DNA of 64,000 bases from Phycisphaerae bacterium (GTDB taxonomy: Bacteria > Planctomycetota > Phycisphaerae > Sedimentisphaerales > Anaerobacaceae), in contig JAGOLX010000016.1 in NCBI GenBank assembly GCA_017993835.1, positions 47,017-111,016 of the forward strand. The letters are read 5' to 3'. The notes under the pieces were generated by a model, which worked only from the letters and a program-made list of their open reading frames with translations, was not told the origin of the DNA and searched no databases. The position numbers and the translations under genes were made by a program. Shown piece by piece: positions 42,522 to 51,173 of this stretch (its first letter is position 1; each line of letters begins with the position of its first letter).

Positions 42522-44390
42522 TCAAGGAGACGGCGCGTCCCGCGAAGGCAGATTCTGGGACGTGGGATCGTCGCGGCCGGCGCGATCGATGGCTTCCGAC
42601 AGGCCGGCAGCCTCCCTCGCGTCATGGTAGTGCGTGAGCAGGTACGCCTTGTCCGGCCCGCCAAGGTGGTCCCATGGCAGGGTGTCGTCGGGCGCGAAGC
42701 ACTGCCTTGCGACAGCTTCCAGGTCCATCCCGGCTTGGGCGAACGCCTCCCGCCAAGTCGCGTAGTCGAAGCAGTTGTCCCAGAGATCGAATCGGGCGCC
42801 GCGCCGCCAGGCCGCTTCGATCGCGTCGGCGCATCGCCTGTCTCCTCGGCCCATGGCCGCCTCCAGGAGGCTCTGATCGATCTCGTGAAACTTGAACATG
42901 AGGAACTTGGCCCGTCGGCGGAGCTTCTCGTCGATGATGAGGCGCCGGGCCTCTTCGAAGTACTCGCGAGGTCGCTGCTCCAGCCACCCGAAGGGCGTGT
43001 GCGGCTTCGGCACGAACCAACTGATGGTGATGTTGATGCTGCCGGTTTTGCCGTCCACCCCTCGGCGCAAGGTCGCCAGACGCCGGCACAGGTCCACGAT
43101 GTCCCTGACGTCGTCGAGCGTCTCGCCGGGCAGGCCCACCATGAAGTAGAGCTTGATCTTCTCCCACCCCGCCTGGTAGGCGCCCTCGACCGCCGCGAAC
43201 AGGTCGCTGTCCTTCAGGGGTTTGTTGATGATCCGTCGGAGGCGTTCGCTGGCCGCCTCCACCGCGATGGTCAGGCCGCTCTTGCGAACGGAGGTGAACA
43301 GTTGCGGCACCAGGTGCAATTGCTGATCGACGCGGAGACTCGGGATCGACAGTCCGACGTGCTTGTCCTCGAAATAACCCTGCAACCGGCGCACCAGTTC
43401 CTCCAGGTGCGGATAGTCCGCGGTGGACAGGCTCAGCAGGCTCACCGTGTCGAATCCGCTCGCATGATAGGAGGCCTTCGCCAGCTCGAAGATCTTCTCT
43501 GCGCTGCGGGAGCGAATGGGCCTTCGGCAGTAGCTCGCCTGGCAGAAGCGGCATCGGCCGGGGCAGCCTCGCATGATCTCGATGCTGACTCGCTCGTGAA
43601 TCGCTTCGACGAACGGGACAATCGGGCGGACCGGAACCGGTGCGTTCTCGAAATCTTCGACGACCGCGTTCGTGAATCGCGTTCGAAGCCCGGGCTCGGT
43701 TGCCCGAAGGGACGCGATTCGGGGGCCATCGTACTGGAACTCATAGAATTGGGGGACATAGGCCCACTCGAACCGCCTGGCGGCCTCCAGGAGGGTCCTT
43801 CGCTTGTCCCAGCCGTCGGCCTTGGCGCCGATCAGCAGGGCGGCCAGTTCCACGACCGCGTTTTCCCCCTCGCCGAGCACGAACAGGTCGATGAACTCCG
43901 CCATCGGCTCGCAGCAGTTGGCCATGCCGCCGCCGGCGATGATCAGCGGGTCATCCTCGCTCCGTTGGTTCCGTCGGACGTTGAGTCCCGCGAGGTCCAG
44001 GATGTTCAGGACGCTCGCGTAGCACAGCTCGTTCGTTAACCCGAAGCCGATCACGTCGAAACCGCCGAGGGCTGCCTTCGATTCCAGGCTGAACAGCGGG
44101 ATTCGCTTGCTTCGCAGGATCTCCTCCGCGTCCGTCCAGGGCGCGAATACCCGCTCGGCGGCGACGCCGGCCATGCTGTTGAGGACGTGGTAGAGGATGG
44201 CCAGTCCCGTGTTGGACATGCCGATCTCATAGACGTCGGGGAAGCACAGCGCCACGGTCAGCTTGCACTGGCCGAGGTCTTTGCGGACCTGGTTCACTTC
44301 GCCGCCGATGTATCGGGCGGGTCTCCGGACGAACGGCAGCAATTCTCGCTCGACGCGTCGAGCGACGATCTCTATCTTCTGGTCATTCAT
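42522..44390 (-). CDS. B12-binding/radical SAM protein, TIGR03960-like
   Basis: A 622-residue protein. Residues 45-200 resemble a cobalamin-binding-type domain (VALCFPDVYEIGMSNTGLAI, DPLIIAGGGMANCCEPMAEF). The radical SAM core has CPGRCRFCQASYCRRPIRSR near 300 and continues through LYFMVGLPGETLDDVRDIVD. ATG 44390 is chosen because the region upstream is repeat-like; a TATAAT box ends six bases before it, so translation may be leaderless. In Clostridia this family is often fused or paired with a DUF2344 protein; no partner is present here. The reaction is unknown. Confidence 0.85.
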   Translation of the reverse strand: MNDQKIEIVARRVERELLPFVRRPARYIGGEVNQVRKDLGQCKLTVALCFPDVYEIGMSNTGLAILYHVLNSMAGVAAERVFAPWTDAEEILRSKRIPLFSLESKAALGGFDVIGFGLTNELCYASVLNILDLAGLNVRRNQRSEDDPLIIAGGGMANCCEPMAEFIDLFVLGEGENAVVELAALLIGAKADGWDKRRTLLEAARRFEWAYVPQFYEFQYDGPRIASLRATEPGLRTRFTNAVVEDFENAPVPVRPIVPFVEAIHERVSIEIMRGCPGRCRFCQASYCRRPIRSRSAEKIFELAKASYHASGFDTVSLLSLSTADYPHLEELVRRLQGYFEDKHVGLSIPSLRVDQQLHLVPQLFTSVRKSGLTIAVEAASERLRRIINKPLKDSDLFAAVEGAYQAGWEKIKLYFMVGLPGETLDDVRDIVDLCRRLATLRRGVDGKTGSINITISWFVPKPHTPFGWLEQRPREYFEEARRLIIDEKLRRRAKFLMFKFHEIDQSLLEAAMGRGDRRCADAIEAAWRRGARFDLWDNCFDYATWREAFAQAGMDLEAVARQCFAPDDTLPWDHLGGPDKAYLLTHYHDAREAAGLSEAIDRAGRDDPTSQNLPSRDAPSP

Positions 44391-44396
44391 GGAGCC

Positions 44397-44440
44397 ATTA
44401 TACATTTGTGATTTACGATTTGCGATTTTCGATTTACGAT
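44397..44440. repeat. GATTTGCGATTTTCGATT word repeat beside the radical SAM gene
   Basis: Reiterated GATTTACGAT, TTGCGATT and TTCGATTTACG words on the plus strand run into the start region of the radical SAM gene. A related run, ATCGCAAATAGTAAACCGCA, lies at 45569-45594 after apbE, mirroring it across that gene. Confidence 0.55.
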
Positions 44441-44512
44441 AAGACCCCATTTGGCGGGCCAACCCCGGCGTGGCAGATGGTGAATGGTGAACCGTAGATT
44501 GTGCAGGGTTTC

Positions 44513-45568
44513 ATGCGAATAGACGTCCGTCGCTTCTTGTTATTGGTGATTGTGCTGCCGCTCCTGGTCTTGGTCATCGTCCAGGTGACCCTCCGCGGGC
44601 GAAGGCCGGTCGAGGTGGATAGCGGGAATCGGATGCTCATGGGCACATTCTCCCGCGTGGTCGCGATCGCGCGGAGCGAGCGAACGGCCCAGGCCTGCAT
44701 CGAAGCGGCGTTCGACGTGCAGGACCGCATCGAGTCCCTGATGAGCTATCACCGCGACGATTCCGAGCTGAATCAGGTCAATCGGTATGCGGCCGAGAAG
44801 CCGGTCCCGGTGAACCCGATGACGTTCGAGGTGCTCCAGCAGGCGGCCCGCTTCGGCGCGCTTTCGGATGGGACGTTCGACGTCACGGTCGGACCCCTCG
44901 TGGACCTCTGGCGGGAGGCGGGCCAGACGAACGAACCACCGAGCGAAGAGGCCCTCGCCGAGGCCCGCCGCAAGGTTGGTTTCAAGAAGCTGATCTTGGA
45001 CGACAAGGCGATGACGGTCCGCTTTGCCGAGGAAGGGATGCGGATCGACCTGGGCGGAATCGCCAAGGGCTACGCCGTGGACAAGGCGGTCGAAGCGATG
45101 AAGAAACGCGGAGCCGTCGGCGGCATGGTGGACCTCGGCGGCAACATCCGCTGCTTTGGTCTGGCACCGAAAGGCCAGGAGAAATGGCGGATCGGCGTGC
45201 AGGACCCGAACGTGACCCCCGATGACCTCAATCCCTCGAAGTACCTGCTCGTCCTGGAACTGGGCGATGCGAGCGTCGCCACCAGCGGAGACTACCGTCG
45301 GTTCTCCGTGGTCGAGGGCCACAAACAGAGCCACATTCTGGACACCCACAGCGGTCGAGGCGCCGACAAGCTGGTCAGCGACACGATCATCGCGCCCGAT
45401 GCCACCTCGGCCGATGCGCTGTCCACCGCGGTGAACATCCTCGGACCCGAGGCCGGCATGGCGCTGGTCGAGAGACTGCCCGGCATCGAGGCGATCCTCA
45501 TCCCCGCGGGTCCTGATGCCTCGCTCTTGTACAGCAGCGGCGCTCGTGCCTATGTCCGCAAACAGTGA
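44513..45568 (+). CDS. apbE: FAD:protein FMN transferase (ApbE)
   Basis: A 351-residue membrane-attached enzyme that transfers FMN from FAD to Thr or Ser of target proteins. One N-terminal helix (FLLLVIVLPLLVLVIVQVTL) is followed by the ApbE fold: ESLMSYHRDDSELNQVNRYA, LSDGTFDVTVGPLVDLWREA, IDLGGIAKGYAVDKAVEAMK, GGMVDLGGNIRCFG and the metal site region DTHSGRGADKLVSDTIIAPD. ATG 44513 is preferred over GTG 44501. RnfG and RnfD, encoded at 51-53 kb, are the known type of target. Confidence 0.93.
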   Translation: MRIDVRRFLLLVIVLPLLVLVIVQVTLRGRRPVEVDSGNRMLMGTFSRVVAIARSERTAQACIEAAFDVQDRIESLMSYHRDDSELNQVNRYAAEKPVPVNPMTFEVLQQAARFGALSDGTFDVTVGPLVDLWREAGQTNEPPSEEALAEARRKVGFKKLILDDKAMTVRFAEEGMRIDLGGIAKGYAVDKAVEAMKKRGAVGGMVDLGGNIRCFGLAPKGQEKWRIGVQDPNVTPDDLNPSKYLLVLELGDASVATSGDYRRFSVVEGHKQSHILDTHSGRGADKLVSDTIIAPDATSADALSTAVNILGPEAGMALVERLPGIEAILIPAGPDASLLYSSGARAYVRKQ

Positions 45569-45606
45569 ATCGCAAATAGTAAACCGCAAATCGCGAGGGG
45601 AGCCTC

Positions 45607-46374
45607 ATGACGTTGATCAAGTCCATCGCCACGCCGGTCGTCTGGGTGCTTCTGCTGATGGCTGTCGCCCTGATCCTCACTCGCTTCCATCGGAGCAGAA
45701 GGGGATTCAAGATCGGCTGGTGCTGCCTCCTGGCGGGCATGCTGATCCTGCTGGCCTTCAGTCTGGACCCGGTGGCAAACCTGCTGACGTATTCTCTCGA
45801 GTGTCGCTATGCGGCTCCTCTTCCCGACGTGCTCAAGACTCTCGATGTGATCGTGGTCCTCGGGGGCGGCGCGTATCCGTCGGGCGGTCTGCGTCGGGAG
45901 CCAGAGTTGTCCCGGTACGCCTACCCCCGTCTGTACCATGGCGTCGAGTACTTCAAGAACAGCAGCGCCTCGGTGATCGCATTCTCCGGCGGGCCCTCCA
46001 GACCCGGCGCCGAGAGCGAGGCCGAGGTCATGCAGGCGGTGGCGGTGGCTATGGACGTGCCCAAGGAACGAACGGTTGTTGAGGTGCGCTCGGTCAACAC
46101 GATGACGAACGTCGCCGGCCTGGCGGAGGTCCTGCCGCCAGGCGAGGGCCGACGAATCGGGGTCGTGACCGCCGCCACTCACATGATGCGGTCCGAGAAG
46201 GCCTTCGAGCAGGTCTTCCCGCGCGACACGATTGTGCCGCTGGCAGTACACTTCACATACAACCCCGCCCCCGGGCTCACGGCCAAGATTACGCCGAAGG
46301 TCAGCTATCTAGAGAAGAGCACGATCGCCCTGCACGAGTGGCTCGGCATCCTGTGGTACGCCGTGCGGTACTGA
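45607..46374 (+). CDS. YdcF/DUF218-family membrane protein
   Basis: A 255-residue protein with two N-terminal transmembrane helices (TPVVWVLLLMAVALILTRFH and IGWCCLLAGMLILLAFSLDP) and a DUF218 domain: DVIVVLGGGAYPSGGLRREP, VIAFSGGPSRPGAESEAEVM, RTVVEVRSVNTMTNVAGLAE and GVVTAATHMMRSEKAFEQVF. The family includes SanA and ElyC, linked to envelope integrity and peptidoglycan-lipid handling. It follows apbE by 38 bp with repeat-like words between, possibly as one unit. Confidence 0.9.
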   Translation: MTLIKSIATPVVWVLLLMAVALILTRFHRSRRGFKIGWCCLLAGMLILLAFSLDPVANLLTYSLECRYAAPLPDVLKTLDVIVVLGGGAYPSGGLRREPELSRYAYPRLYHGVEYFKNSSASVIAFSGGPSRPGAESEAEVMQAVAVAMDVPKERTVVEVRSVNTMTNVAGLAEVLPPGEGRRIGVVTAATHMMRSEKAFEQVFPRDTIVPLAVHFTYNPAPGLTAKITPKVSYLEKSTIALHEWLGILWYAVRY

Positions 46375-46406
46375 CTGCGAGGAGAAGGGCGAGCAACTCG
46401 CTGTGA

Positions 46407-47621
46407 TTATGTCGGTGGCAGTGCCTTGGTGATGTGGCGCTTGTAGATCTTCGCCAGGCCGCCTGCGGCGGTCTCGCGGTACAGGCTGGACAAGGCGCGG
46501 CCGGTCTCGGACATGACCGAGACCACGTCGTCGAAGCTGATGTGGTGCTGGCCGTCGGAGAGGAAGGCGAAACGGGCGCAACTGAGGGATCGGACCGCGG
46601 CGTGGGCGTTTCGCTCGATGCAGGGGATCTGGACTAAGCCCGCGACCGGGTCGCAGGTCAGGCCCAGGTGGTGCTCGAGGCCCATCTCCGCGGCGTATTC
46701 GATCTGGCTGGGCGTCCCGCCCAACAGTTGCGTCGCGGCGGCAGCCGCCATCGCGCAGGCGACGCCGATCTCACCCTGGCAGCCGACCTCCGCGCCGGAG
46801 ATCGACGCGTTCGTCTTGGCCAGGTTGCCGAACAGGCTGGCGGTGGCGAGCGCCCGCAGGATATCTGCTTTGTCCACGTGGTATGCGTCGCGGAGGCGGT
46901 AGAGAATGGCGGGCAGGATGCCGCAGGAGCCGCAGGTGGGTGCCGTGACGACTACGCCGCCGGCGGCGTTCTGCTCCGCGACCGCGTAGGCATAGGCCGC
47001 CAGCAGGGCCTCGGCGCGAAGCTCCGCGTTGAGCAGAGCCGCCTTGCGATGGAACGATCCGGCCTTGCGGGTCAGTCCCAGTGCTCCCGGCAGCGTTCCC
47101 GGCGTCCGCAGGCCGGTCTCCAGGGCGCTGCACATGGCGGCCCACACGGTCTCTAGGAACGGCCAGATCTCCTTGCCCTCGCAGGATTCCACGTACTCCC
47201 AGAAGGATTGGCCCGAGGACTCGCAGTGTTCGAGGATCTTCTCGACGGTCGAGAGCGGATAGACCTCTCTGGCCTCCTTGTCACCCAGCAGGGCGCCGCC
47301 GCCCACGCTGAAGAAGGTCTGTGCGGCGGTGACGACGCCGGAGGCGTCCAGGGCTTCGAAGATCATCCCTTTGGGATGGTCGGGCAGCTCCTCGCCTGTC
47401 TTCCACACGAATTCGACCGGTCGTGGGGCGAGGACCTCGCGGATGGCGACGTCCGTCAAGTGTCCCCGGCCGGTGGCCGCTAGGCTGCCGTAGAGCGTTA
47501 CGCGGATGGAGGTTGCACCTGGCTGATCTGCGACGAATACTTCCGCGGCCCGCCGCGGCGCCATGGTGTGGCTGCTCGACGGGCCGTGTCCGATGCGATA
47601 GAGGTTCTTCAGTGTATCCAT
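46407..47621 (-). CDS. sdaA: L-serine ammonia-lyase, iron-sulfur type, single chain
   Basis: A 404-residue enzyme that turns serine into pyruvate and ammonia with a [4Fe-4S] cluster. The N-terminal beta domain has YRIGHGPSSSHTMAPRRAAE and LTDVAIREVL; the alpha domain has VTAPTCGSCGILPAILYRLR and GLTCDPVAGLVQIPCIERNA with the cluster Cys residues, ending in GGLAKIYKRH. The single-chain order beta then alpha matches bacterial SdaA. A TATAAT box lies five bases before the ATG at 47621. Pyruvate formed here could feed 2-oxoacid oxidoreductases and, through acetyl-CoA, the ADP-forming ligase. Confidence 0.94.
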   Translation of the reverse strand: MDTLKNLYRIGHGPSSSHTMAPRRAAEVFVADQPGATSIRVTLYGSLAATGRGHLTDVAIREVLAPRPVEFVWKTGEELPDHPKGMIFEALDASGVVTAAQTFFSVGGGALLGDKEAREVYPLSTVEKILEHCESSGQSFWEYVESCEGKEIWPFLETVWAAMCSALETGLRTPGTLPGALGLTRKAGSFHRKAALLNAELRAEALLAAYAYAVAEQNAAGGVVVTAPTCGSCGILPAILYRLRDAYHVDKADILRALATASLFGNLAKTNASISGAEVGCQGEIGVACAMAAAAATQLLGGTPSQIEYAAEMGLEHHLGLTCDPVAGLVQIPCIERNAHAAVRSLSCARFAFLSDGQHHISFDDVVSVMSETGRALSSLYRETAAGGLAKIYKRHITKALPPT

Positions 47622-47626
47622 GCCCT

Positions 47627-47656
47627 ATTATAGGGGCCGGGACACCGGGCGGGCAA
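47627..47656 (-). promoter_or_regulatory. Promoter of the serine dehydratase gene, possibly leaderless
   Basis: On the minus strand TTGCCC (47656-47651), 18-bp spacer, TATAAT (47632-47627). The start would fall at or next to the ATG at 47621, so the transcript may lack a leader; AGGG within the gap is too close for a classical ribosome site. Confidence 0.5.
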
Positions 47657-47667
47657 GACGCAGGATG

Positions 47668-48633
47668 TTATCGAGCCCGTGGCACTCTGTCCGGTGACGG
47701 TCCCGGTTGCTCTAAACCTTGGACGGTCCATTCCTTCGCTTCCTTCCACATGGTCTCGGTGACTTCGTGGCCGGCCTCAGGGCAGGGGAGGAATCGCAAG
47801 CGGTCGCGGCTGTCCTTGTAGTGGGGCTCCAGGTCCGCGACGAAGCGACGGATCGATTCGATGTCGATGTAGCCATCCCGGCCGCCGTTTGTGAGGAAGA
47901 GCGCCTTGGGGGCGATCCTGCTCGCGCGGGTCTTCGGATCGATCGACGCGACCAACTCGCGCAGACGCGGGCTGTATGAGGCTTTTCGCTCGTCCTGCTC
48001 CGGGCCGGGTGCGATCTTCGTCACGTCCCACCAGAAATCCACCGCGCCGGCCATGCTCGCGACGACGCGGATGCGCGGCTCCTTCCAGGCAAGGACCATA
48101 GCGGTGCTGGCGCCCATGGAGAAGCCCGTCGCCGCGACGCGAGAGGCGTCGATGTCCGGGCGCCTGGCGAGGGCGTCCAGGATGACCGGGACATCCTGCG
48201 CCGTGCGGGCGATGGAGGTCTGGTGCACCCAGATGCTGTACTCCTGGCCGAGGGAGGCGATGTCGTCGCCGTGAAAGACCCCGGCGATGGACCGCTCGCC
48301 ATGGAGGTAGGCGTCGGGGGCGAGGGCGAAGACCCCTCGGCTCGCGAGATCGCGACACCAGCCCTCGCAGTTCTCTTTGGCGCCGCGGAAGTAATGCAGA
48401 CAGATCGCCACGGGAAATGGGCCGCCCGAAGCGGGGTGGATCGCGATAGCCGGCACGGTCTCATCCGGATCGAACCCCGGCAGGCGGAGTCGCTCGCGCA
48501 CCAGTCCGCCCGGTAGATCTGTCCGCTCGACGACCAGCACTCTCGGGTCAGGACCGGCGCCTGGTGAAGACAAAGCTGTCACAAGTTCGGCCCACAACAA
48601 CGCCGAGAGGATGGTCTTGGTCCACGAGATCAT
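47668..48633 (-). CDS. Secreted alpha/beta hydrolase, dienelactone-hydrolase-like
   Basis: A 321-residue protein from ATG 48633 (ISWTKTILSALLWAELVTAL signal). The fold motifs are VAICLHYFRG at the oxyanion loop, the nucleophile elbow ATGFSMGASTAMVLA, Asp in FLTNGGRDGYIDIES, and His in CPEAGHEVTETMW. GAAGGGAGC lies before the start. Such enzymes cleave esters or lactones; several planctomycete members are acetyl-xylan or sugar esterases, but no substrate can be assigned. It lies just upstream of sdaA on the same strand. Confidence 0.82.
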   Translation of the reverse strand: MISWTKTILSALLWAELVTALSSPGAGPDPRVLVVERTDLPGGLVRERLRLPGFDPDETVPAIAIHPASGGPFPVAICLHYFRGAKENCEGWCRDLASRGVFALAPDAYLHGERSIAGVFHGDDIASLGQEYSIWVHQTSIARTAQDVPVILDALARRPDIDASRVAATGFSMGASTAMVLAWKEPRIRVVASMAGAVDFWWDVTKIAPGPEQDERKASYSPRLRELVASIDPKTRASRIAPKALFLTNGGRDGYIDIESIRRFVADLEPHYKDSRDRLRFLPCPEAGHEVTETMWKEAKEWTVQGLEQPGPSPDRVPRAR

Positions 48634-49004
48634 TCGTCTGGTGCTCCCTTCAGCACTCGGTATTGTCAAAAAGAAGACTTCTCAATACCTAGTATTGCGG
48701 ATGTGTGCGGTATCGGCAAGCAGAAAGCACTGAGATGCGTTCGTGCGTTCCGAGTATGGATTCAGTGCGGGACGTGTGTTGCCTTTGTCATCCTGAGCAA
48801 CGCGAAGGATCTGGCCTGGGAGTGGAAGATGCGTATCGACTTCGCACGTCACGTCTCCTGCGGGGCCCGGATGCTTCACTCCGTTCAGCATGACAAGTCC
48901 GGCGTGGTAGCCAGAGACTGTGGGCACGCCCGCGGCGAAGGACTCGCTCTTGACCGCCGAGTCCTGGCGATGAACACGCGCTATTGGGCCTGTGAGAGGG
49001 TCGG
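48634..49004. other. Intergenic stretch with a palindromic repeat
   Basis: No coding region is supported. It carries the repeat at 48787-48894. The flanking genes are both on the minus strand, so it separates the rnf operon end from the hydrolase start. Confidence 0.5.
48787..48894. repeat. GTCATCCTGAGC inverted-pair repeat
   Basis: GTCATCCTGAGCAACGCGAA at 48787-48806 is mirrored by GCTTCACTCCGTTCAGCATG at 48873-48892 with several mismatches. A half copy lies at 63888-63917 (GTCATCCTGAGTCGCTCAGC). Confidence 0.65.
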
Positions 49005-49958
49005 TCAGGTCGCGTTGGTCGCGGGTGCTTGTTTGGCCTTGGGCTCTCTCGGCGCGGGGGCGGACTTGCCTCGGTAGACAATGACGCCGGTGGGGCACTT
49101 GTTGTAGGCGGCCTCGTTCTGGCCGGAAGGCTCGTACCTGGCGTAGTCCAAGCGGGCGAGGTTGTCCTCGACGACGAAGGCGTCGCTCTGCTTGACGCAC
49201 AGGCCGCAACCGATGCAGCCAACTTGGCAGAAGGCCCGGGTGTTCTTGCCACTCTCGCGACTGCTGCACGCGACGACCATCATGTTCTCGTGGCCGAAGG
49301 GGACCATCCGAATCAAGTTTCGCGGGCAGGCCTTCGAGCAGGCGGCGCAGCCGGTGCACTTGGCGTAGTCCACTGTGGCCAGACCTTCGACGACGGTGAG
49401 GGCGCCGAACTTGCAGGCGCGGACGCAGTCGCCGAATCCGAGGCAGCCGAACTTGCATGCCTGGACGTTGGCCAGCGCGTTGGCGGAGGTGCAGCTCGGG
49501 ATGCCCTGGTAACGGCCATAGAGAGTCTTGTCGCCCGTGTGGGCGCGACAGTGAACGATGGGCCGCTGCGCGGGTCCCGAATTGCTGATCTGCAAATTGA
49601 GCGCCGCAGCGATCTTGTTGGCCGCGTCGGCGCCGCCCGGGGCGCACTGGCCGAGCAGCTCCGGATTGGCGATCACTGCTTTGGCGTACCCGCTGCAGCC
49701 GGGATAGCCGCAGGCGCCGCAGTCGAGGTGAGGCAGGATCTCATAGACCTGCGTGAGTCGCGGGTCCATGGGAACCTTGAGCCTCTCACTGGCGACGAGC
49801 AGGACGATCGCGAAGGCAGTGCCCAATCCGAACATGATCAGGCCAGCCAGGCCGATACTACCCCATTGATAAAGGACGATGGAGGATTGATGGCTCGGAA
49901 GGAATGAGGCGATGGTGTTCGCCCAGTCATCCATAATCAATAATCGATAATCAACCAT
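49005..49958 (-). CDS. rnfB: Rnf complex subunit B, polyferredoxin
   Basis: A 317-residue membrane-anchored iron-sulfur subunit of the ferredoxin:NAD oxidoreductase. After one transmembrane helix (GLAGLIMFGLGTAFAIVLLV) come CGACGYPGCSGYAKAV with a later CAPGG, then Cys-rich ferredoxin segments (CKFGCLGFGDCVRACKFGAL, CTGCAACSKACPRNLIRMVP, CQVGCIGCGLCVKQ). The opening 34 residues (MVDYRLLIMDDW to SIVLYQWGS) are not typical of RnfB and are encoded by a GATTATGGATGA/CCATCAATCCTCC palindromic repeat. ATG 49958 overlaps the rnfA stop (TAATG). Confidence 0.92.
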   Translation of the reverse strand: MVDYRLLIMDDWANTIASFLPSHQSSIVLYQWGSIGLAGLIMFGLGTAFAIVLLVASERLKVPMDPRLTQVYEILPHLDCGACGYPGCSGYAKAVIANPELLGQCAPGGADAANKIAAALNLQISNSGPAQRPIVHCRAHTGDKTLYGRYQGIPSCTSANALANVQACKFGCLGFGDCVRACKFGALTVVEGLATVDYAKCTGCAACSKACPRNLIRMVPFGHENMMVVACSSRESGKNTRAFCQVGCIGCGLCVKQSDAFVVEDNLARLDYARYEPSGQNEAAYNKCPTGVIVYRGKSAPAPREPKAKQAPATNAT

Positions 49959-50545
49959 TAGATCATTCCCGCAAATCCCATGAAGGCCAAGGCCAGCAGA
50001 CCCGCCGTAATCAACGTGATCGGCGCGCCCTGGAGGGCCTTGGGGACATCGACCATCTGCATGTTCTCGCGAATGCCGGCCATGATGCAGATCGCGATGG
50101 TGAATCCGATGCCGCCGCCGAAGCTCAGGACCACGGCCTCGATCAACGTGGCCGTGCCCCAGACGACGAGGAACAGGCACAGGCCGAGAATGGCGCAGTT
50201 CGTCGTGATGAGGGGCAGGAAGATCCCGAAGCTCTCGTACAGCGACGGGAAGAACTTCTTGAGGTACATCTCGACCAACTGCACCGCAGCAGCGATGACC
50301 ATGATGAAGGTGACGTACCGCGCGACTTCGAGGCCCAGGGGCATGAGCAGCCAGTGGTCGATCATCCAGGTGAGCGTACCGCTGAGGGTCATCACGAAGG
50401 TGACCGCCAAGCCCATGCCGAGAGCCATATCGATTCGCCCGGAGACGCCGATGTAGGGGCAAATCCCGAGGAACTTCGTGAACACGAGGTTGTTGATGAG
50501 AACGACCGAGATAAAGCCCGTCAGCAGAGTGTAGACCAAGTCCAT
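49958..50545 (-). CDS. rnfA: Rnf complex subunit A
   Basis: A 195-residue integral membrane subunit with six predicted helices (VYTLLTGFISVVLINNLVFT, ALGMGLAVTFVMTLSGTLTW, TNCAILGLCLFLVVWGTATL, AVVLSFGGGIGFTIAICIMA). The conserved FTKFLGICPYIGVS and NCAILG motifs, whose Cys residues hold an intramembrane iron-sulfur cluster shared with RnfE, are present. Rnf A and E form the core that passes electrons across the membrane. The gene sits between rnfE and rnfB in the order C-D-G-E-A-B. Confidence 0.95.
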   Translation of the reverse strand: MDLVYTLLTGFISVVLINNLVFTKFLGICPYIGVSGRIDMALGMGLAVTFVMTLSGTLTWMIDHWLLMPLGLEVARYVTFIMVIAAAVQLVEMYLKKFFPSLYESFGIFLPLITTNCAILGLCLFLVVWGTATLIEAVVLSFGGGIGFTIAICIMAGIRENMQMVDVPKALQGAPITLITAGLLALAFMGFAGMI

Positions 50546-50555
50546 CGTCGGCCTC

Positions 50556-51173
50556 CTACGCGGGTTGCTTCTTCATGTAATTGATGAATCCGAGCACGAA
50601 CCCGAACGTGAGGAACGCGCCGACCGGCATGCCCATCGCCGCCCAGGCGGGGAAGGCCGTGGGCAGGATCTGGATCTCGAAGAGCTTGCCGGTCCCGAGG
50701 ATCTCACGGATGGTGGCGAGCACGCACAAGGCAACGGTGAACCCCACTCCCATGGCCAGGCCGTCCACGATGCTCAGGAGGACACCGCTGTTGCTGGCTC
50801 GGGCCTCCGCCCGCCAGATGATGATGCAGTTGACGATGATCAGCGGGACGTAGGGACCCAGCACCTCGCTCATTCTCGGCTGGTACGCCCGCAGGAACAG
50901 ATCGGCGATTGTCACGAACGTCGCGATGGTCAGCGTGAACAGCAGGATGCGGACGTGCGGGCGGAGGCCCTTGCGCATCAGGCTGACCATGACATTGCTG
51001 CACACGAGCACAAAGATCACGCACAAGCCCATCGTCAGCGCCGGCTTGATCGCGGCGGTCACCGCCAGGGTCGGGCAAGTGCCCAGGAGCATGCGAAAGA
51101 CGGGAATCTCCCGCCAGAGCCCCGTCGCGACGGCCTCGGAATAGGGGTTCTGTTTTTCAAGGGTTGCTGCCAT
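50556..51173 (-). CDS. rnfE: Rnf complex subunit E
   Basis: A 205-residue membrane subunit, paralogue of RnfA, with the partner cluster motifs MLLGTCPTLAVTAAIKPALT and IIVNCIIIWRAEARASNSGV, and six helices. The GTCPTLA motif holds a Cys pairing with that of RnfA. It starts at ATG 51173, overlapping the rnfG stop by 17 bp, and ends 10 bp before rnfA. The length fits the family. Confidence 0.95.
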   Translation of the reverse strand: MAATLEKQNPYSEAVATGLWREIPVFRMLLGTCPTLAVTAAIKPALTMGLCVIFVLVCSNVMVSLMRKGLRPHVRILLFTLTIATFVTIADLFLRAYQPRMSEVLGPYVPLIIVNCIIIWRAEARASNSGVLLSIVDGLAMGVGFTVALCVLATIREILGTGKLFEIQILPTAFPAWAAMGMPVGAFLTFGFVLGFINYMKKQPA

